DNA from: JBPCPM01 sp050999155
GTDB taxonomy: Bacteria > Actinomycetota > Thermoleophilia > Solirubrobacterales > 70-9
NCBI GenBank assembly: GCA_050999155.1
Contig: JBPCPM010000147.1
Location: forward strand, 1 to 18,701
DNA: 18,701 bases
Reading direction: 5' to 3'
Of this stretch, positions 6,404-12,580 are shown piece after piece. Within the stretch, counting starts at the first letter, position 1; each line of letters starts with the position of its first letter. Position numbers and translations under genes: made by a program. The notes beneath the pieces are model-generated. The model had not been told where the DNA came from, searched no databases, and worked only from the letters and a program-made list of their open reading frames with translations.

Positions 6404-7171
6404 CTATCGCGTGAAGTGGGTCCTCGGCCGTTGCTGCTCGGCCCCGTCGATGAAGACGTCCACCTGCTCGTTGTAGAACGCCACCATTCCGGCGATCGGG
6501 AGCAGCTGCCGGGTCGGGAAGTCGTACGACCAGGCGAGGTCGTCGTGGATCTGGCCTCCCGCCTCGACCGACCAGTGGTCGGTGGTCCGGCCCTTGTAGG
6601 GGCACTCGGTGATCGTCTCGCTGGAATGAAGGTGCGTGAAGTCAACCGCGCTCCGGTCCACGTAGTACCGCGTCGGCAGCCCCGTCTCGAACACCATCAC
6701 CGGTGCGCTGGACTCGGCCAGCACGATCCCCTCGAGCTCGACGCGGACCTGTCGCGTGGAGCGCAGCGCGTCCACGCGCACGTACGGATTGCGGGGATGG
6801 ACGAAGACCTGCTCGTCTTCCTCGTACCAGGCGTCAAGGGCGTCCCATTCGAAGCGGACCGTGCCGACCAGCCCCTCGATCGCCGACTCGACGTAGCGGT
6901 TGCCCGCCCCGGCGCGGTGGACGCCGCCGGCGCGCAACCCCACCCGCTGGACCATTCCGCGGTCCAGGCTCTCGGGGTCCCCCTCATCGACGAGCGCCTC
7001 GGGATCGATGTCGGCCACGGGGATCAGGAACTGGGGATAGAAGGGCCACTCCCACAGGTACAGGGCCTTGGAGGTGTCGAGCACCACCCGGCCGGCCAGC
7101 TCCGCGCGGATCCGGCGCGGGACGGGCTGAACGGAATCAACGGCGGCGATCGCCTTCGGATAGCCGGTCAT
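6404..7171 (-). CDS. DUF427 protein with two tandem domains
   Basis: A 255-residue soluble protein of the DUF427 family. The first copy starts near RRIRAELAGRVVLDTSKAL and ends near WYEEDEQVFVHPRNPY; the second starts at RQVRVELEGIVLAESSAPV and contains the diagnostic FETGLPTRYYV, ECPYKGRT and AGMVAFYNEQVDVFIDG. Biochemical function of the family is not established; single-domain members are often called nucleotidyltransferase-like, which I cannot support here. The ATG at 7171 overlaps the TGA of the 58-codon gene by one base; GTG at 7174 is also possible. Conserved double-domain length is normal, so it appears intact. It forms an operon with the small upstream gene. Confidence 0.87.
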   Translation of the reverse strand: MTGYPKAIAAVDSVQPVPRRIRAELAGRVVLDTSKALYLWEWPFYPQFLIPVADIDPEALVDEGDPESLDRGMVQRVGLRAGGVHRAGAGNRYVESAIEGLVGTVRFEWDALDAWYEEDEQVFVHPRNPYVRVDALRSTRQVRVELEGIVLAESSAPVMVFETGLPTRYYVDRSAVDFTHLHSSETITECPYKGRTTDHWSVEAGGQIHDDLAWSYDFPTRQLLPIAGMVAFYNEQVDVFIDGAEQQRPRTHFTR

Positions 7172-7347
7172 CACTCAGCCCCGTCGTCCAGCCCGGGAAT
7201 CGGATCGACCGGCAGCTCTCCGTGGAGCGCGGCGGTCCTCGACAGTGCCCAGGGCCCGTTCTTCGCGGAGGCGCTGCGCCTCCTCTCTTCCAGCCGCGCC
7301 CACTTCTCGTTGTCGAGCTCCAGAAGCGTGTCCGGCTCGGCATCCAT
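7171..7347 (-). CDS. Small protein of unknown function (58 residues)
   Basis: ATG at 7347 opens a 58-codon frame rich in charged residues: an acidic start (MDAEPDTLLELDNEKW), a basic ARLEERRRSASAK stretch and an acidic end (PGLDDGAE). No signal peptide, membrane helix or cysteine is present, and I do not recognise the family. The stop TGA (7173-7171) shares its last A with the DUF427 ATG, a classic coupling arrangement that supports real translation. A -10-like TAGGAT lies 7 nt before the ATG, consistent with leaderless expression. The frame's longer upstream extension is antisense-like and overlaps the Rrf2 gene, so I used the internal ATG. Confidence 0.62.
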   Translation of the reverse strand: MDAEPDTLLELDNEKWARLEERRRSASAKNGPWALSRTAALHGELPVDPIPGLDDGAE

Positions 7348-7354
7348 ACCCACG

Positions 7355-7360
7355 ATCCTA
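7355..7360 (-). promoter_or_regulatory. Candidate -10 element for the 58-residue gene
   Basis: On the minus strand TAGGAT (7360-7355) ends 7 nt before the ATG, placing transcription start at or next to the start codon. The -35 region is not clear. Confidence 0.42.
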
Positions 7361-7417
7361 TCCCTAACGGCCGTCGGCGTTCCAGCATTCGCCGGCTCCC
7401 GACGTTGCGAGCGCGGG

Positions 7418-7431
7418 CGCGGCTTGCCGCG
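7418..7431 (-). terminator. Hairpin downstream of the Rrf2 gene
   Basis: CGCGGC (7418-7423) and GCCGCG (7426-7431) form a perfect short dyad starting about 10 nt after the Rrf2 stop codon. The loop is very tight, so the real stem may be 5 bp. It would separate the Rrf2 transcript from the downstream small-gene/DUF427 operon. Confidence 0.4.
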
Positions 7432-7441
7432 GATCGGAAGC

Positions 7442-7840
7442 TCAGATGTAGTACATCCCGGCCCCGCCGGCGGCCGCCTCGCGGCGGGCGATCTCCTCGA
7501 TGGTGGTCGAGGCGAAGACGGTGCGCAGGGCCTGGACGCCCTCCAGCCAGATGCCCCCGGCCTCCTCGGCCTCCTGGCCGACCTGGCCGTCGAGGGCCTG
7601 GACGATGTCGAGGACGGTGATCTCCGCCGCCGGGCGGGCCAGGCGGTAGCCACCCCCCACTCCCCGCTGGCTGACCAGGAACCCGGCCCGGCGCAGCGTC
7701 GCGAACAGCTGCTCGAGGAACTGGACGGGCATCTCCCGGCGCTCGGCCACCTGCGACGTCGGGACCGGGCCATCCCCCGAGAGCGAGAGCTCGGCCAAGG
7801 CGAGGACGGCGTAGCGGGACTTCGAGGTGACGGAGATCAC
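7442..7840 (-). CDS. Rrf2-family regulator, CymR-like (no iron-sulfur cysteines)
   Basis: A 132-residue winged-helix regulator. SVTSKSRYAVLALAEL is the typical Rrf2 start; PTSQVAERREMPVQFLEQLFATLRRAGFLVSQRGVGGGYRLARP spans the HTH and wing. There is no cysteine at all, so it cannot bind an Fe-S cluster as IscR or NsrR do. Its C-terminus ends in MYYI; from memory Bacillus CymR ends in MFYI and works as a complex with CysK to repress cysteine genes. A cysK gene lies about 5 kb away in this window. The sulfur-regulator role is inferred. GTG 7840 is chosen because it precedes the conserved N-terminus. A -10-like TAGAAC lies 7 nt upstream. Divergent from the VanZ-like gene by 43 bp. Confidence 0.85.
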   Translation of the reverse strand: MISVTSKSRYAVLALAELSLSGDGPVPTSQVAERREMPVQFLEQLFATLRRAGFLVSQRGVGGGYRLARPAAEITVLDIVQALDGQVGQEAEEAGGIWLEGVQALRTVFASTTIEEIARREAAAGGAGMYYI

Positions 7841-7865
7841 CCCCGGAGTTCTACCGCCGCCACCG

Positions 7866-7883
7866 GCCCTCCACAATGAGGGC
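7866..7883. promoter_or_regulatory. 6-bp inverted repeat abutting the VanZ-like start codon
   Basis: GCCCTC (7866-7871) and GAGGGC (7878-7883) flank CACAAT and end directly at the ATG (7884). The spacer CACAAT resembles a -10 box 6 nt before the start. The dyad lies in the Rrf2/VanZ divergent region and could be an operator or a start-masking hairpin. Confidence 0.4.
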
Positions 7884-8276
7884 ATGCACCGCTCGACCTT
7901 CCGTCGCCTGCCCGCGCCGCTCGCGCTGATGGGGGTGATCTTCCTGTTCTCCGCCCAGCCCGACCTCGGGACCGGACTCGGGAACATCGACCTCGTCCTG
8001 CGCAAGATGGCCCACATGGTCGAGTTCGGGGCGCTGTGCGCGCTGTGGGCCTGGGCGCTGGCCCCGTCGGCTGGTGTGCGGGCAGCGCTGGTGGCGGCGA
8101 TGGCAATCTCGGTCACCTACGCCGTGAGCGACGAGGTGCACCAGACGACCGTCCGGGGGCGGATGGGATCACCCATCGATGTCGGTATCGACACGGTCGG
8201 CGTGGTGGTCGCCGCGCTGGCGATCCGCTACCGCCACACCCGAGGGGGGTTGTCCACCCGCCCCCGATCCGAGTAG
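7884..8276 (+). CDS. VanZ-like membrane protein
   Basis: A 130-residue membrane protein with about four hydrophobic segments. Family hallmarks are FSAQPDLG near the first helix, VLRKMAHMVEFGALCALWAWAL in the middle, and YAVSDEVHQTTVRGRMGSPIDVGIDTVGVVVAAL near the end. VanZ family members are small integral membrane proteins; the founder gives low-level teicoplanin resistance, but most homologues have no proven function and likely act at the cell envelope. The ATG at 7884 gives the right N-terminus; longer in-frame starts would overlap the Rrf2 gene on the other strand. A promoter for the next gene overlaps its 3' end. Confidence 0.85.
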   Translation: MHRSTFRRLPAPLALMGVIFLFSAQPDLGTGLGNIDLVLRKMAHMVEFGALCALWAWALAPSAGVRAALVAAMAISVTYAVSDEVHQTTVRGRMGSPIDVGIDTVGVVVAALAIRYRHTRGGLSTRPRSE

Positions 8277-8279
8277 GAT
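8250..8279 (+). promoter_or_regulatory. Promoter of the response-regulator gene
   Basis: TTGTCC (8250-8255), an 18-bp spacer and TAGGAT (8274-8279) form the best sigma-70-like promoter in the window. The -10 overlaps the VanZ stop codon (8274-8276). Transcription would start near 8286, so the response regulator cannot start at the ATG at 8278. Confidence 0.55.
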
Positions 8280-8328
8280 GGAGATTGACCGGAACACTGC
8301 AGGTGGGGATGTCGAGGTTCGAAGTCGA

Positions 8329-8958
8329 ATGGCTGCAGACGGGATGAACTGCCTCGTTGTTGATGACCAAGCGGTCGTACGCGCGGGCGTGCACGAGTTG
8401 CTGTCTGGGGCCACCGTCACCGAGGCGGCAAGCCTGCCCGAGGCCCTGCGCGCGATCGCCGATCGGACCGACCTGCACGTAGCGATCGTCGCGGCCCGCC
8501 TGCCCGGGTCCGACGGCCACGGCTCCACCCCCCACGGCGGCGCGGTGCGCGCGATCCGCGACGCGGCGCCGAAGCTCCCGATCGTCGCCTACGACGACCG
8601 TCCCGAGCGCCTATTGGCCAGCGACGTGCTCGACGCGGGTGCCCTGGCCTACGTGGCCAAGAACTCCGACGCCGACGAGCTCCGCCGCGCCGTGGAGGCC
8701 GCCGGCGAGGGCCGCGGCTACGTCGATCCCGCCGTCAACCTCTCGATCCGCGCCGCCCAGCGCCCGGCCCTGACCACCCGCCAGCGCGAGATCCTCCAGC
8801 TCCTGGCCGACGGCCACTCCACCGACTCCGCCGCCTCCCACCTCGGCCTGAGCCCCGAAACGGTCAAGACCCACGCGAAGCACATCCTGGCCAAGCTCGA
8901 AGCCCGCGACCGCGCCCACGCCGTCGCCATCGCGCTTCGCGCAACCCTGATCGAGTAG
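8329..8958 (+). CDS. Atypical NarL/LuxR-type response regulator lacking the phospho-acceptor Asp
   Basis: A 209-residue protein with a receiver-like domain (about 6-128) and a C-terminal LuxR-type HTH (about 147-205: LTTRQREILQLLADG through SPETVKTHAKHILAKL). The acidic pair D12-D13 (VVDDQAVVRAGV) and the lysine K111 (YVAKNSDADEL) are present. At the phosphorylation site the expected D-L-R-x-P-G reads A55-A-R-L-P-G, so the acceptor is missing, and the conserved Thr/Ser is not evident. It probably works without phosphorylation or senses a ligand. No histidine kinase is nearby. ATG 8329 is used because the promoter at 8250-8279 places transcription start after the ATG at 8278; ATG 8344 is an alternative. 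Convergent with the HDOD-LuxR gene. Confidence 0.84.
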   Translation: MAADGMNCLVVDDQAVVRAGVHELLSGATVTEAASLPEALRAIADRTDLHVAIVAARLPGSDGHGSTPHGGAVRAIRDAAPKLPIVAYDDRPERLLASDVLDAGALAYVAKNSDADELRRAVEAAGEGRGYVDPAVNLSIRAAQRPALTTRQREILQLLADGHSTDSAASHLGLSPETVKTHAKHILAKLEARDRAHAVAIALRATLIE

Positions 8959-8999
8959 CACCTCAGGTCGCGGCCCCGAGGGGCCGTCGCGGGAGGTGC
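8958..8999. terminator. Strong hairpin after the response-regulator gene
   Basis: Outer arms GCACCTC (8958-8964) and GAGGTGC (8993-8999) and inner arms CGGCCCC (8971-8977) and GGGGCCG (8980-8986) with a GA loop form a two-part stem. It starts at the last base of the stop codon, so it is the likely terminator of the plus-strand transcript. Confidence 0.65.
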
Positions 9000-9010
9000 C
9001 GTATCGCGCC

Positions 9011-9045
9011 GCGTCCAGGGCCGCCCCGGGCGGCCTCCGCGACGC
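9011..9045. terminator. Hairpin after the HDOD-LuxR gene
   Basis: GGCCGCC (9019-9025) pairs with GGCGGCC (9029-9035), enclosed by GCGTC (9011-9015) and GACGC (9041-9045). It begins about 10 nt after the minus-strand stop codon at 9056, fitting a terminator for that gene, back to back with the hairpin at 8958-8999. Confidence 0.6.
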
Positions 9046-9055
9046 GTCACCGGTG

Positions 9056-10132
9056 CTACAACCAGCCGCGCTCCGTGGCAATAAGGACCGCCTGCGCCCG
9101 ATCGACCGCGCCGAGCTTGCCGTAGATGTTGTGCAGATGGGTCCGCACGGTGCTGGTGGAAAGCGTCATCTCCTGGGCGATCTGCTTGTAGACCTTGCCG
9201 TGGGCCAGCAGGCGCAGAACGTCCATCTCGCGCTTCGACAGCGGGCAGGGCTCGGTCGCCCGGGGCCGGCCGGACGGCGGGAAGGGCATGTCGAACAGGA
9301 CGCTGCGCAGCTCGGCCGGGCCGAGGCCGCAGACGCGGGCGGCGGCCAGCATCTTGTCGGGCGAAACGGGCCGGCCCTGGGCGTAGTGGGCGAGCATGTC
9401 GGCCAGCCGGACGATGGCCACCTCGCCTTCGATCTTGTCGGTGTGGTGGCGTTCGATGGCCGAGGCGATCGAGCTGGGCAGGCCCCAGCGGCGGGCCAGG
9501 ACGCCGCCGACCATGGCGTGGTCGACGCCGAGCTCGCGGCGCTCGGCCTGGAGGCGGTCTTCCGGCGTGCGAGCGTTGCCGATGACCTGCAGCGGGTATC
9601 CCTGGTAGGCGAAGCTGAGCACGAGCTTGCCGATGTCGTGCAGCATCGCCGACACCATGAGCTCGTCGCGGTCGGGGTGGTTGAGCTCCTCGGCGATCCG
9701 GTCGGCCGCGCGCTGGGTGGCGACGGCGTGCAGACGGAACCGCTCGGGTTGCGCGTCCCAGATGGGGGTGCGCTCGAAGAAGTCGTAGGTCTTGGTGGCA
9801 CTGGCCAGCGCCTCGATGCCGGTGGTCGTGAGGATCTCGACCGCCTGAGGGATGCCGGTGACCTTGCCGTTGCCGCGGCGGTTGGCGATCCGCATGACGG
9901 CGACCATCAGCGCGACGTCGGATTCGACGGCGGCGACGACGTCGCCGATGGAGACAGACTCCTCGGAGACGACGCGCAGGACGCGGTCCCGGGACTCGGC
10001 GAGGGCCGGGAACTGCTCGAGGGCCTCGAAAGCCTGGGTGAGGCGGCGACCGTGGCCTTCGGCCTGGTTGCCGGGCACCTCGGTCGGAAGCCCGTTGGTG
10101 CGGGCGATGGTCTCAGTCTTTGCGAGGGCCAT
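9056..10132 (-). CDS. HDOD-domain protein fused to a LuxR-type DNA-binding domain
   Basis: A 358-residue fusion. Residues about 38-255 form an HDOD domain: SIGDVVAAVESDVALMVAVMRIANRR and the IPQAVEILTTTGIEAL stretch are typical. A full set of HD-type metal ligands seems present: H135, H165-D166 (MLHDIGKL), H205, H229-H230 and D245. Residues about 296-358 are a LuxR/GerE HTH (LSKREMDVLRLLAHG through TSTVRTHLHNIYGKL). HDOD domains act in signalling; here the output would be direct transcription control, by inference. ATG 10132 is preferred over GTG 10207 because the intervening codons have much lower GC at third positions and include rare AGG codons. It follows gltX on the same strand. Confidence 0.87.
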   Translation of the reverse strand: MALAKTETIARTNGLPTEVPGNQAEGHGRRLTQAFEALEQFPALAESRDRVLRVVSEESVSIGDVVAAVESDVALMVAVMRIANRRGNGKVTGIPQAVEILTTTGIEALASATKTYDFFERTPIWDAQPERFRLHAVATQRAADRIAEELNHPDRDELMVSAMLHDIGKLVLSFAYQGYPLQVIGNARTPEDRLQAERRELGVDHAMVGGVLARRWGLPSSIASAIERHHTDKIEGEVAIVRLADMLAHYAQGRPVSPDKMLAAARVCGLGPAELRSVLFDMPFPPSGRPRATEPCPLSKREMDVLRLLAHGKVYKQIAQEMTLSTSTVRTHLHNIYGKLGAVDRAQAVLIATERGWL

Positions 10133-10222
10133 GGGATGAGGGGTGACGGTGGTCAGGAGCGGCGCATTTGGATGGCACCTTTCCGACCTGAGCCCAGTGA
10201 TCGGCACCAGCCCCGGGAAGAT

Positions 10223-11581
10223 TTAGCCTGGGCTTTCCGAGCGCAGGCGATCGACCGCCCGCGTGATCCTGCGAACCGACTCGTCGCGTCCCAAGGCCCA
10301 GAGGGACTGGAAGATTCCGGGGGACACCATGCTGCCCGTGATGGCCACGCGAACCGGCTGCAGGACGGCCTTCGCCTTGACCTCGCGGGCATCGGCCAGG
10401 CCGCGCAGAGCCGCCTCGATGGTGTCGGCGTCGTACGGTTCAAGGTCGGCCAGGGCGTCCGCGGCGCCGGCCAGCAGGTCGCCGGCCTCCGGCTTCATGA
10501 TCTTGTCCCAGACCTTCGGGTCCGGTTCGGGGTCGGCGAACAGGAACGTGACCAGCGGCCCTGCCTCCTCGAGCGTCTGGGCCTTGTCGCGCACGATGGT
10601 CGCGGCGTCGAGCACCGTCTCGTCGACGGGGCGCCCGAGCTGTCCGGCGAGCAGCTCGGCGTACCGTTCGACGGGCAGCTCGCGCATGTAGCGGCCGTTG
10701 AGCCAGCGGAGCTTCTGCTCGTCGAAGACGGCGGCCGAGCGTCCGACCCGCTCGAGCCGGAACATCGCGGCGAGCTCGTCGGTGGACAGGATCGTCTGAT
10801 CGTCGTCGGCGCCCCAGCCGAGCAGGGCCAGGTAGTTGCGCACGGCGGCCGGCAGGTACCCGGAGTCGCGCAGCTCCTGGACCGAGGCGGCGCCGTGGCG
10901 CTTGGAGAGCTTCTTGCCGTCGGGACCGTGCAACAGCGGCAGGTGGGCGTAGCGGGGTTCGGCTTCTCCGAGGGCGCGCAGCACGAGCAGCTGCTTGGGC
11001 GTGTTGGAGAGGTGGTCATCACCGCGGACAACGTGGGTGATGCCCATGTCGGCGTCGTCGACGGCGACCGCGAAGTTGTAGAGCACCGATCCGTCCGAGC
11101 GGGCGATGACGAAGTCGTCGTAGAGCGCGTTCTCGAAACGCACCTCGCCCCGGATCTCATCCTCGACCACGGTGTCGCCCTCGTCCGGGACCCGCAGCCG
11201 GATCGCGGCCCCGGGGTCGTCGCTGGGTGTCCCTCGGTATCCGCGGTTCCCGTGTTCTCCCTTCCAGGCCTTGACGTCGGGGCCGGTCGCGGTGTCGCGG
11301 TAGGCGTGGCCGCCGTCGATCAGCGCCGCGAGCCGTTCACGGTGCCGCTCGGCCCGCTCGGCCTGGCTGAGGGGACCTTCGTCCCAGTCGAGCTCCAGCC
11401 AGCGCAGGGCGTCGAGGATCTGCTCGACGTTCTCCGGCGTGGAGCGCTCGCGGTCGGTGTCCTCGATGCGCAGGACCAGCGAGCCGTCGCCGTCCTGGGC
11501 GAGCAGCCAGTTGTAGAGTGCCGTTCGGGCCCCGCCGATGTGCAGGGCACCTGTCGGTGAGGGAGCGAAGCGGAGGCGCAC
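10223..11581 (-). CDS. gltX: Glutamyl-tRNA synthetase
   Basis: A 452-residue class I aminoacyl-tRNA synthetase that charges tRNA with glutamate. VRLRFAPSPTGALHIGGARTAL holds the HIGH-type signature, LVLRIEDTDRERS is the glutamate-site region, GDDHLSNTPKQ is conserved, and KKLSKRHGA is the KMSKS loop. The C-terminal half is the helical anticodon-binding domain. No zinc-binding cysteine cluster is seen in the acceptor-arm region. Whether it is discriminating or also makes Glu-tRNA(Gln) cannot be judged. GTG 11581 is set by the invariant N-terminus; a GTG at 11608 in frame is possible but would lie inside nfo. No ribosome site is visible. Its start is one base from the divergent nfo start. The HDOD gene follows after 90 nt. 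Confidence 0.95.
   Translation of the reverse strand: MRLRFAPSPTGALHIGGARTALYNWLLAQDGDGSLVLRIEDTDRERSTPENVEQILDALRWLELDWDEGPLSQAERAERHRERLAALIDGGHAYRDTATGPDVKAWKGEHGNRGYRGTPSDDPGAAIRLRVPDEGDTVVEDEIRGEVRFENALYDDFVIARSDGSVLYNFAVAVDDADMGITHVVRGDDHLSNTPKQLLVLRALGEAEPRYAHLPLLHGPDGKKLSKRHGAASVQELRDSGYLPAAVRNYLALLGWGADDDQTILSTDELAAMFRLERVGRSAAVFDEQKLRWLNGRYMRELPVERYAELLAGQLGRPVDETVLDAATIVRDKAQTLEEAGPLVTFLFADPEPDPKVWDKIMKPEAGDLLAGAADALADLEPYDADTIEAALRGLADAREVKAKAVLQPVRVAITGSMVSPGIFQSLWALGRDESVRRITRAVDRLRSESPG
11572..11576 (+). promoter_or_regulatory. nfo ribosome binding site inside the gltX coding region
   Basis: GGAGG (11572-11576) lies 6 nt before the TTG at 11583. It is the strongest ribosome site near this start and is antisense to gltX codons 2-4, so the nfo leader must be transcribed through the start of gltX. 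Confidence 0.65.
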
Positions 11582-11582
11582 G

Positions 11583-12443
11583 TTGCTGATCGGGGCCCAT
11601 GTTTCCACAGCAGGAGGCCTGGCCGCGGCCCTGCGCCGCGCCGAGGACCAGGGCTGCGAGGCCATGCAGATCTTCAACCAGAGCCCGCGGCAGTGGCGCC
11701 CGACCGCCTACACGGGCGAGGACTTCGCCGAGTTCGCCACCGCGCACCGCACATCGCCGGTCGGGCCGGTGGTCATCCACGCCGTCTATTTGCTCAACTG
11801 CGCCTCGCCGGATCCCGTGATCCGGGAGAAGACCCTGGCCTCCCTGCGCCAGTCGCTGCGCGTGGGAGACGCGATCGGGTCCTCGGGAATCGTGCTGCAC
11901 CCCGGGTCGCGCAAGACCGACCCCCACGCGGAGGCCATGGAGCGGATCGCGGCCGCCCTGCGGGTGGTGCTGGCCGACTCCGAGCGCTGCCCCATCTTGT
12001 TGGAGAACACCGCGGGTGCAGGCGGAACGATCGGCCGCGACTTCGGTGAGCTGGCCCGCCTGATCGAGCTCTGCGACGGCGACGAGCGTCTCGGCGTCTG
12101 CCTGGACTGCTGCCACCTGCACGCCTCGGGCTACGACTGCTCCAACGCGGAGGCGATCGCCGGCTGGCTCGACGACTTCGACGCCGAGGTGGGCCTCGAC
12201 CGCCTGCGCTGCCTGCACGTCAATGACTCAAAGACGCCGCTCGGTTCCAACCGCGACCGCCACGCCAACGTCGGCGAGGGCGAGCTGGGCCCCGAGGGCA
12301 TCGGCGCCTTTCTCTCCGAGCCCAGCCTGCAGAACCTCCCCGCCCTGCTGGAGACGCCCGGACCGGAGGGCAAGGGCGCCGACGCCGCGGAGCTCGAGCG
12401 TGCGCGAGAGCTGCGCGTGCAGGGCCTGCGCGCCCGCAGCTGA
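11583..12443 (+). CDS. nfo: Endonuclease IV, AP-site repair enzyme
   Basis: A 286-residue AP endonuclease of the Nfo/EndoIV TIM-barrel family that cleaves DNA 5' of abasic sites in base excision repair, using three zinc ions. Family motifs appear in order: LIGAHVSTAGGL, IFNQSPRQWRP, VIHAVYLLNCASP, VLHPGSR, LLENTAGAGG (Zn-binding Glu), VCLDCCHLHASGYD (Asp and His ligands), LHVNDSKTPLGSNRDRHANVGEGELG and ALLETPGPEGKG. TTG 11583 is chosen because the family N-terminus begins there and GGAGG lies 6 nt upstream; further upstream codons are antisense to gltX. Divergent from gltX by 1 bp. Convergent with the glycoside hydrolase, with two palindromic repeats between them. Confidence 0.93.
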   Translation: MLIGAHVSTAGGLAAALRRAEDQGCEAMQIFNQSPRQWRPTAYTGEDFAEFATAHRTSPVGPVVIHAVYLLNCASPDPVIREKTLASLRQSLRVGDAIGSSGIVLHPGSRKTDPHAEAMERIAAALRVVLADSERCPILLENTAGAGGTIGRDFGELARLIELCDGDERLGVCLDCCHLHASGYDCSNAEAIAGWLDDFDAEVGLDRLRCLHVNDSKTPLGSNRDRHANVGEGELGPEGIGAFLSEPSLQNLPALLETPGPEGKGADAAELERARELRVQGLRARS

Positions 12444-12468
12444 GCGCCGGACGCCACGCGTTCGCGCC

Positions 12469-12514
12469 CGAGCGCCCGATTCTCCGGTCAATCACCACAG
12501 GATCAGGCACTCAG
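12469..12514. repeat. Palindromic repeat, copy 1 (diverged)
   Basis: A roughly 45-bp element starting CGAGCGCCCGATT, with a central CGGTCAATCACCAC, and ending in a decayed right arm (GGATCAGGCACTCAG). It aligns over its whole length with copy 2 exactly 60 bp downstream. Its right arm has lost several pairing bases, so the stem is imperfect. Confidence 0.7.
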
Positions 12515-12528
12515 CACCGACGGACCGC

Positions 12529-12573
12529 CGAGCGCCCGATTTTTCGGTCATTGACCACGAAATCGGGCGCTCG
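12529..12573. repeat. Palindromic repeat, copy 2 (perfect 14-bp stem)
   Basis: CGAGCGCCCGATTT (12529-12542) is mirrored exactly by AAATCGGGCGCTCG (12560-12573). Inside lies a second dyad GGTCA-T-TGACC (12546-12556). This nested palindrome lies between convergent nfo and the glycoside hydrolase, 7 nt past the latter's stop. It could be a bidirectional terminator or an REP/MITE-like mobile repeat, here duplicated in tandem. Confidence 0.78.
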
Positions 12574-12580
12574 CCGTGGT

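Noticed and set aside
8278..8328. Earlier ATG start for the response regulator at 8278
   Set aside because: It overlaps the -10 box TAGGAT of the best promoter and would lie upstream of the transcription start.
10133..10207. GTG 10207 as start of the HDOD-LuxR gene
   Set aside because: Third-position GC falls to about 72 percent with AGG codons over these 25 codons, unlike the gene body.
8996..11560. Plus-strand open frame of 854 codons
   Set aside because: Antisense shadow of the HDOD-LuxR and gltX genes, both firmly supported by family motifs; the translation is rich in Gly/Arg/Asp/Val/Leu with no recognisable domain.
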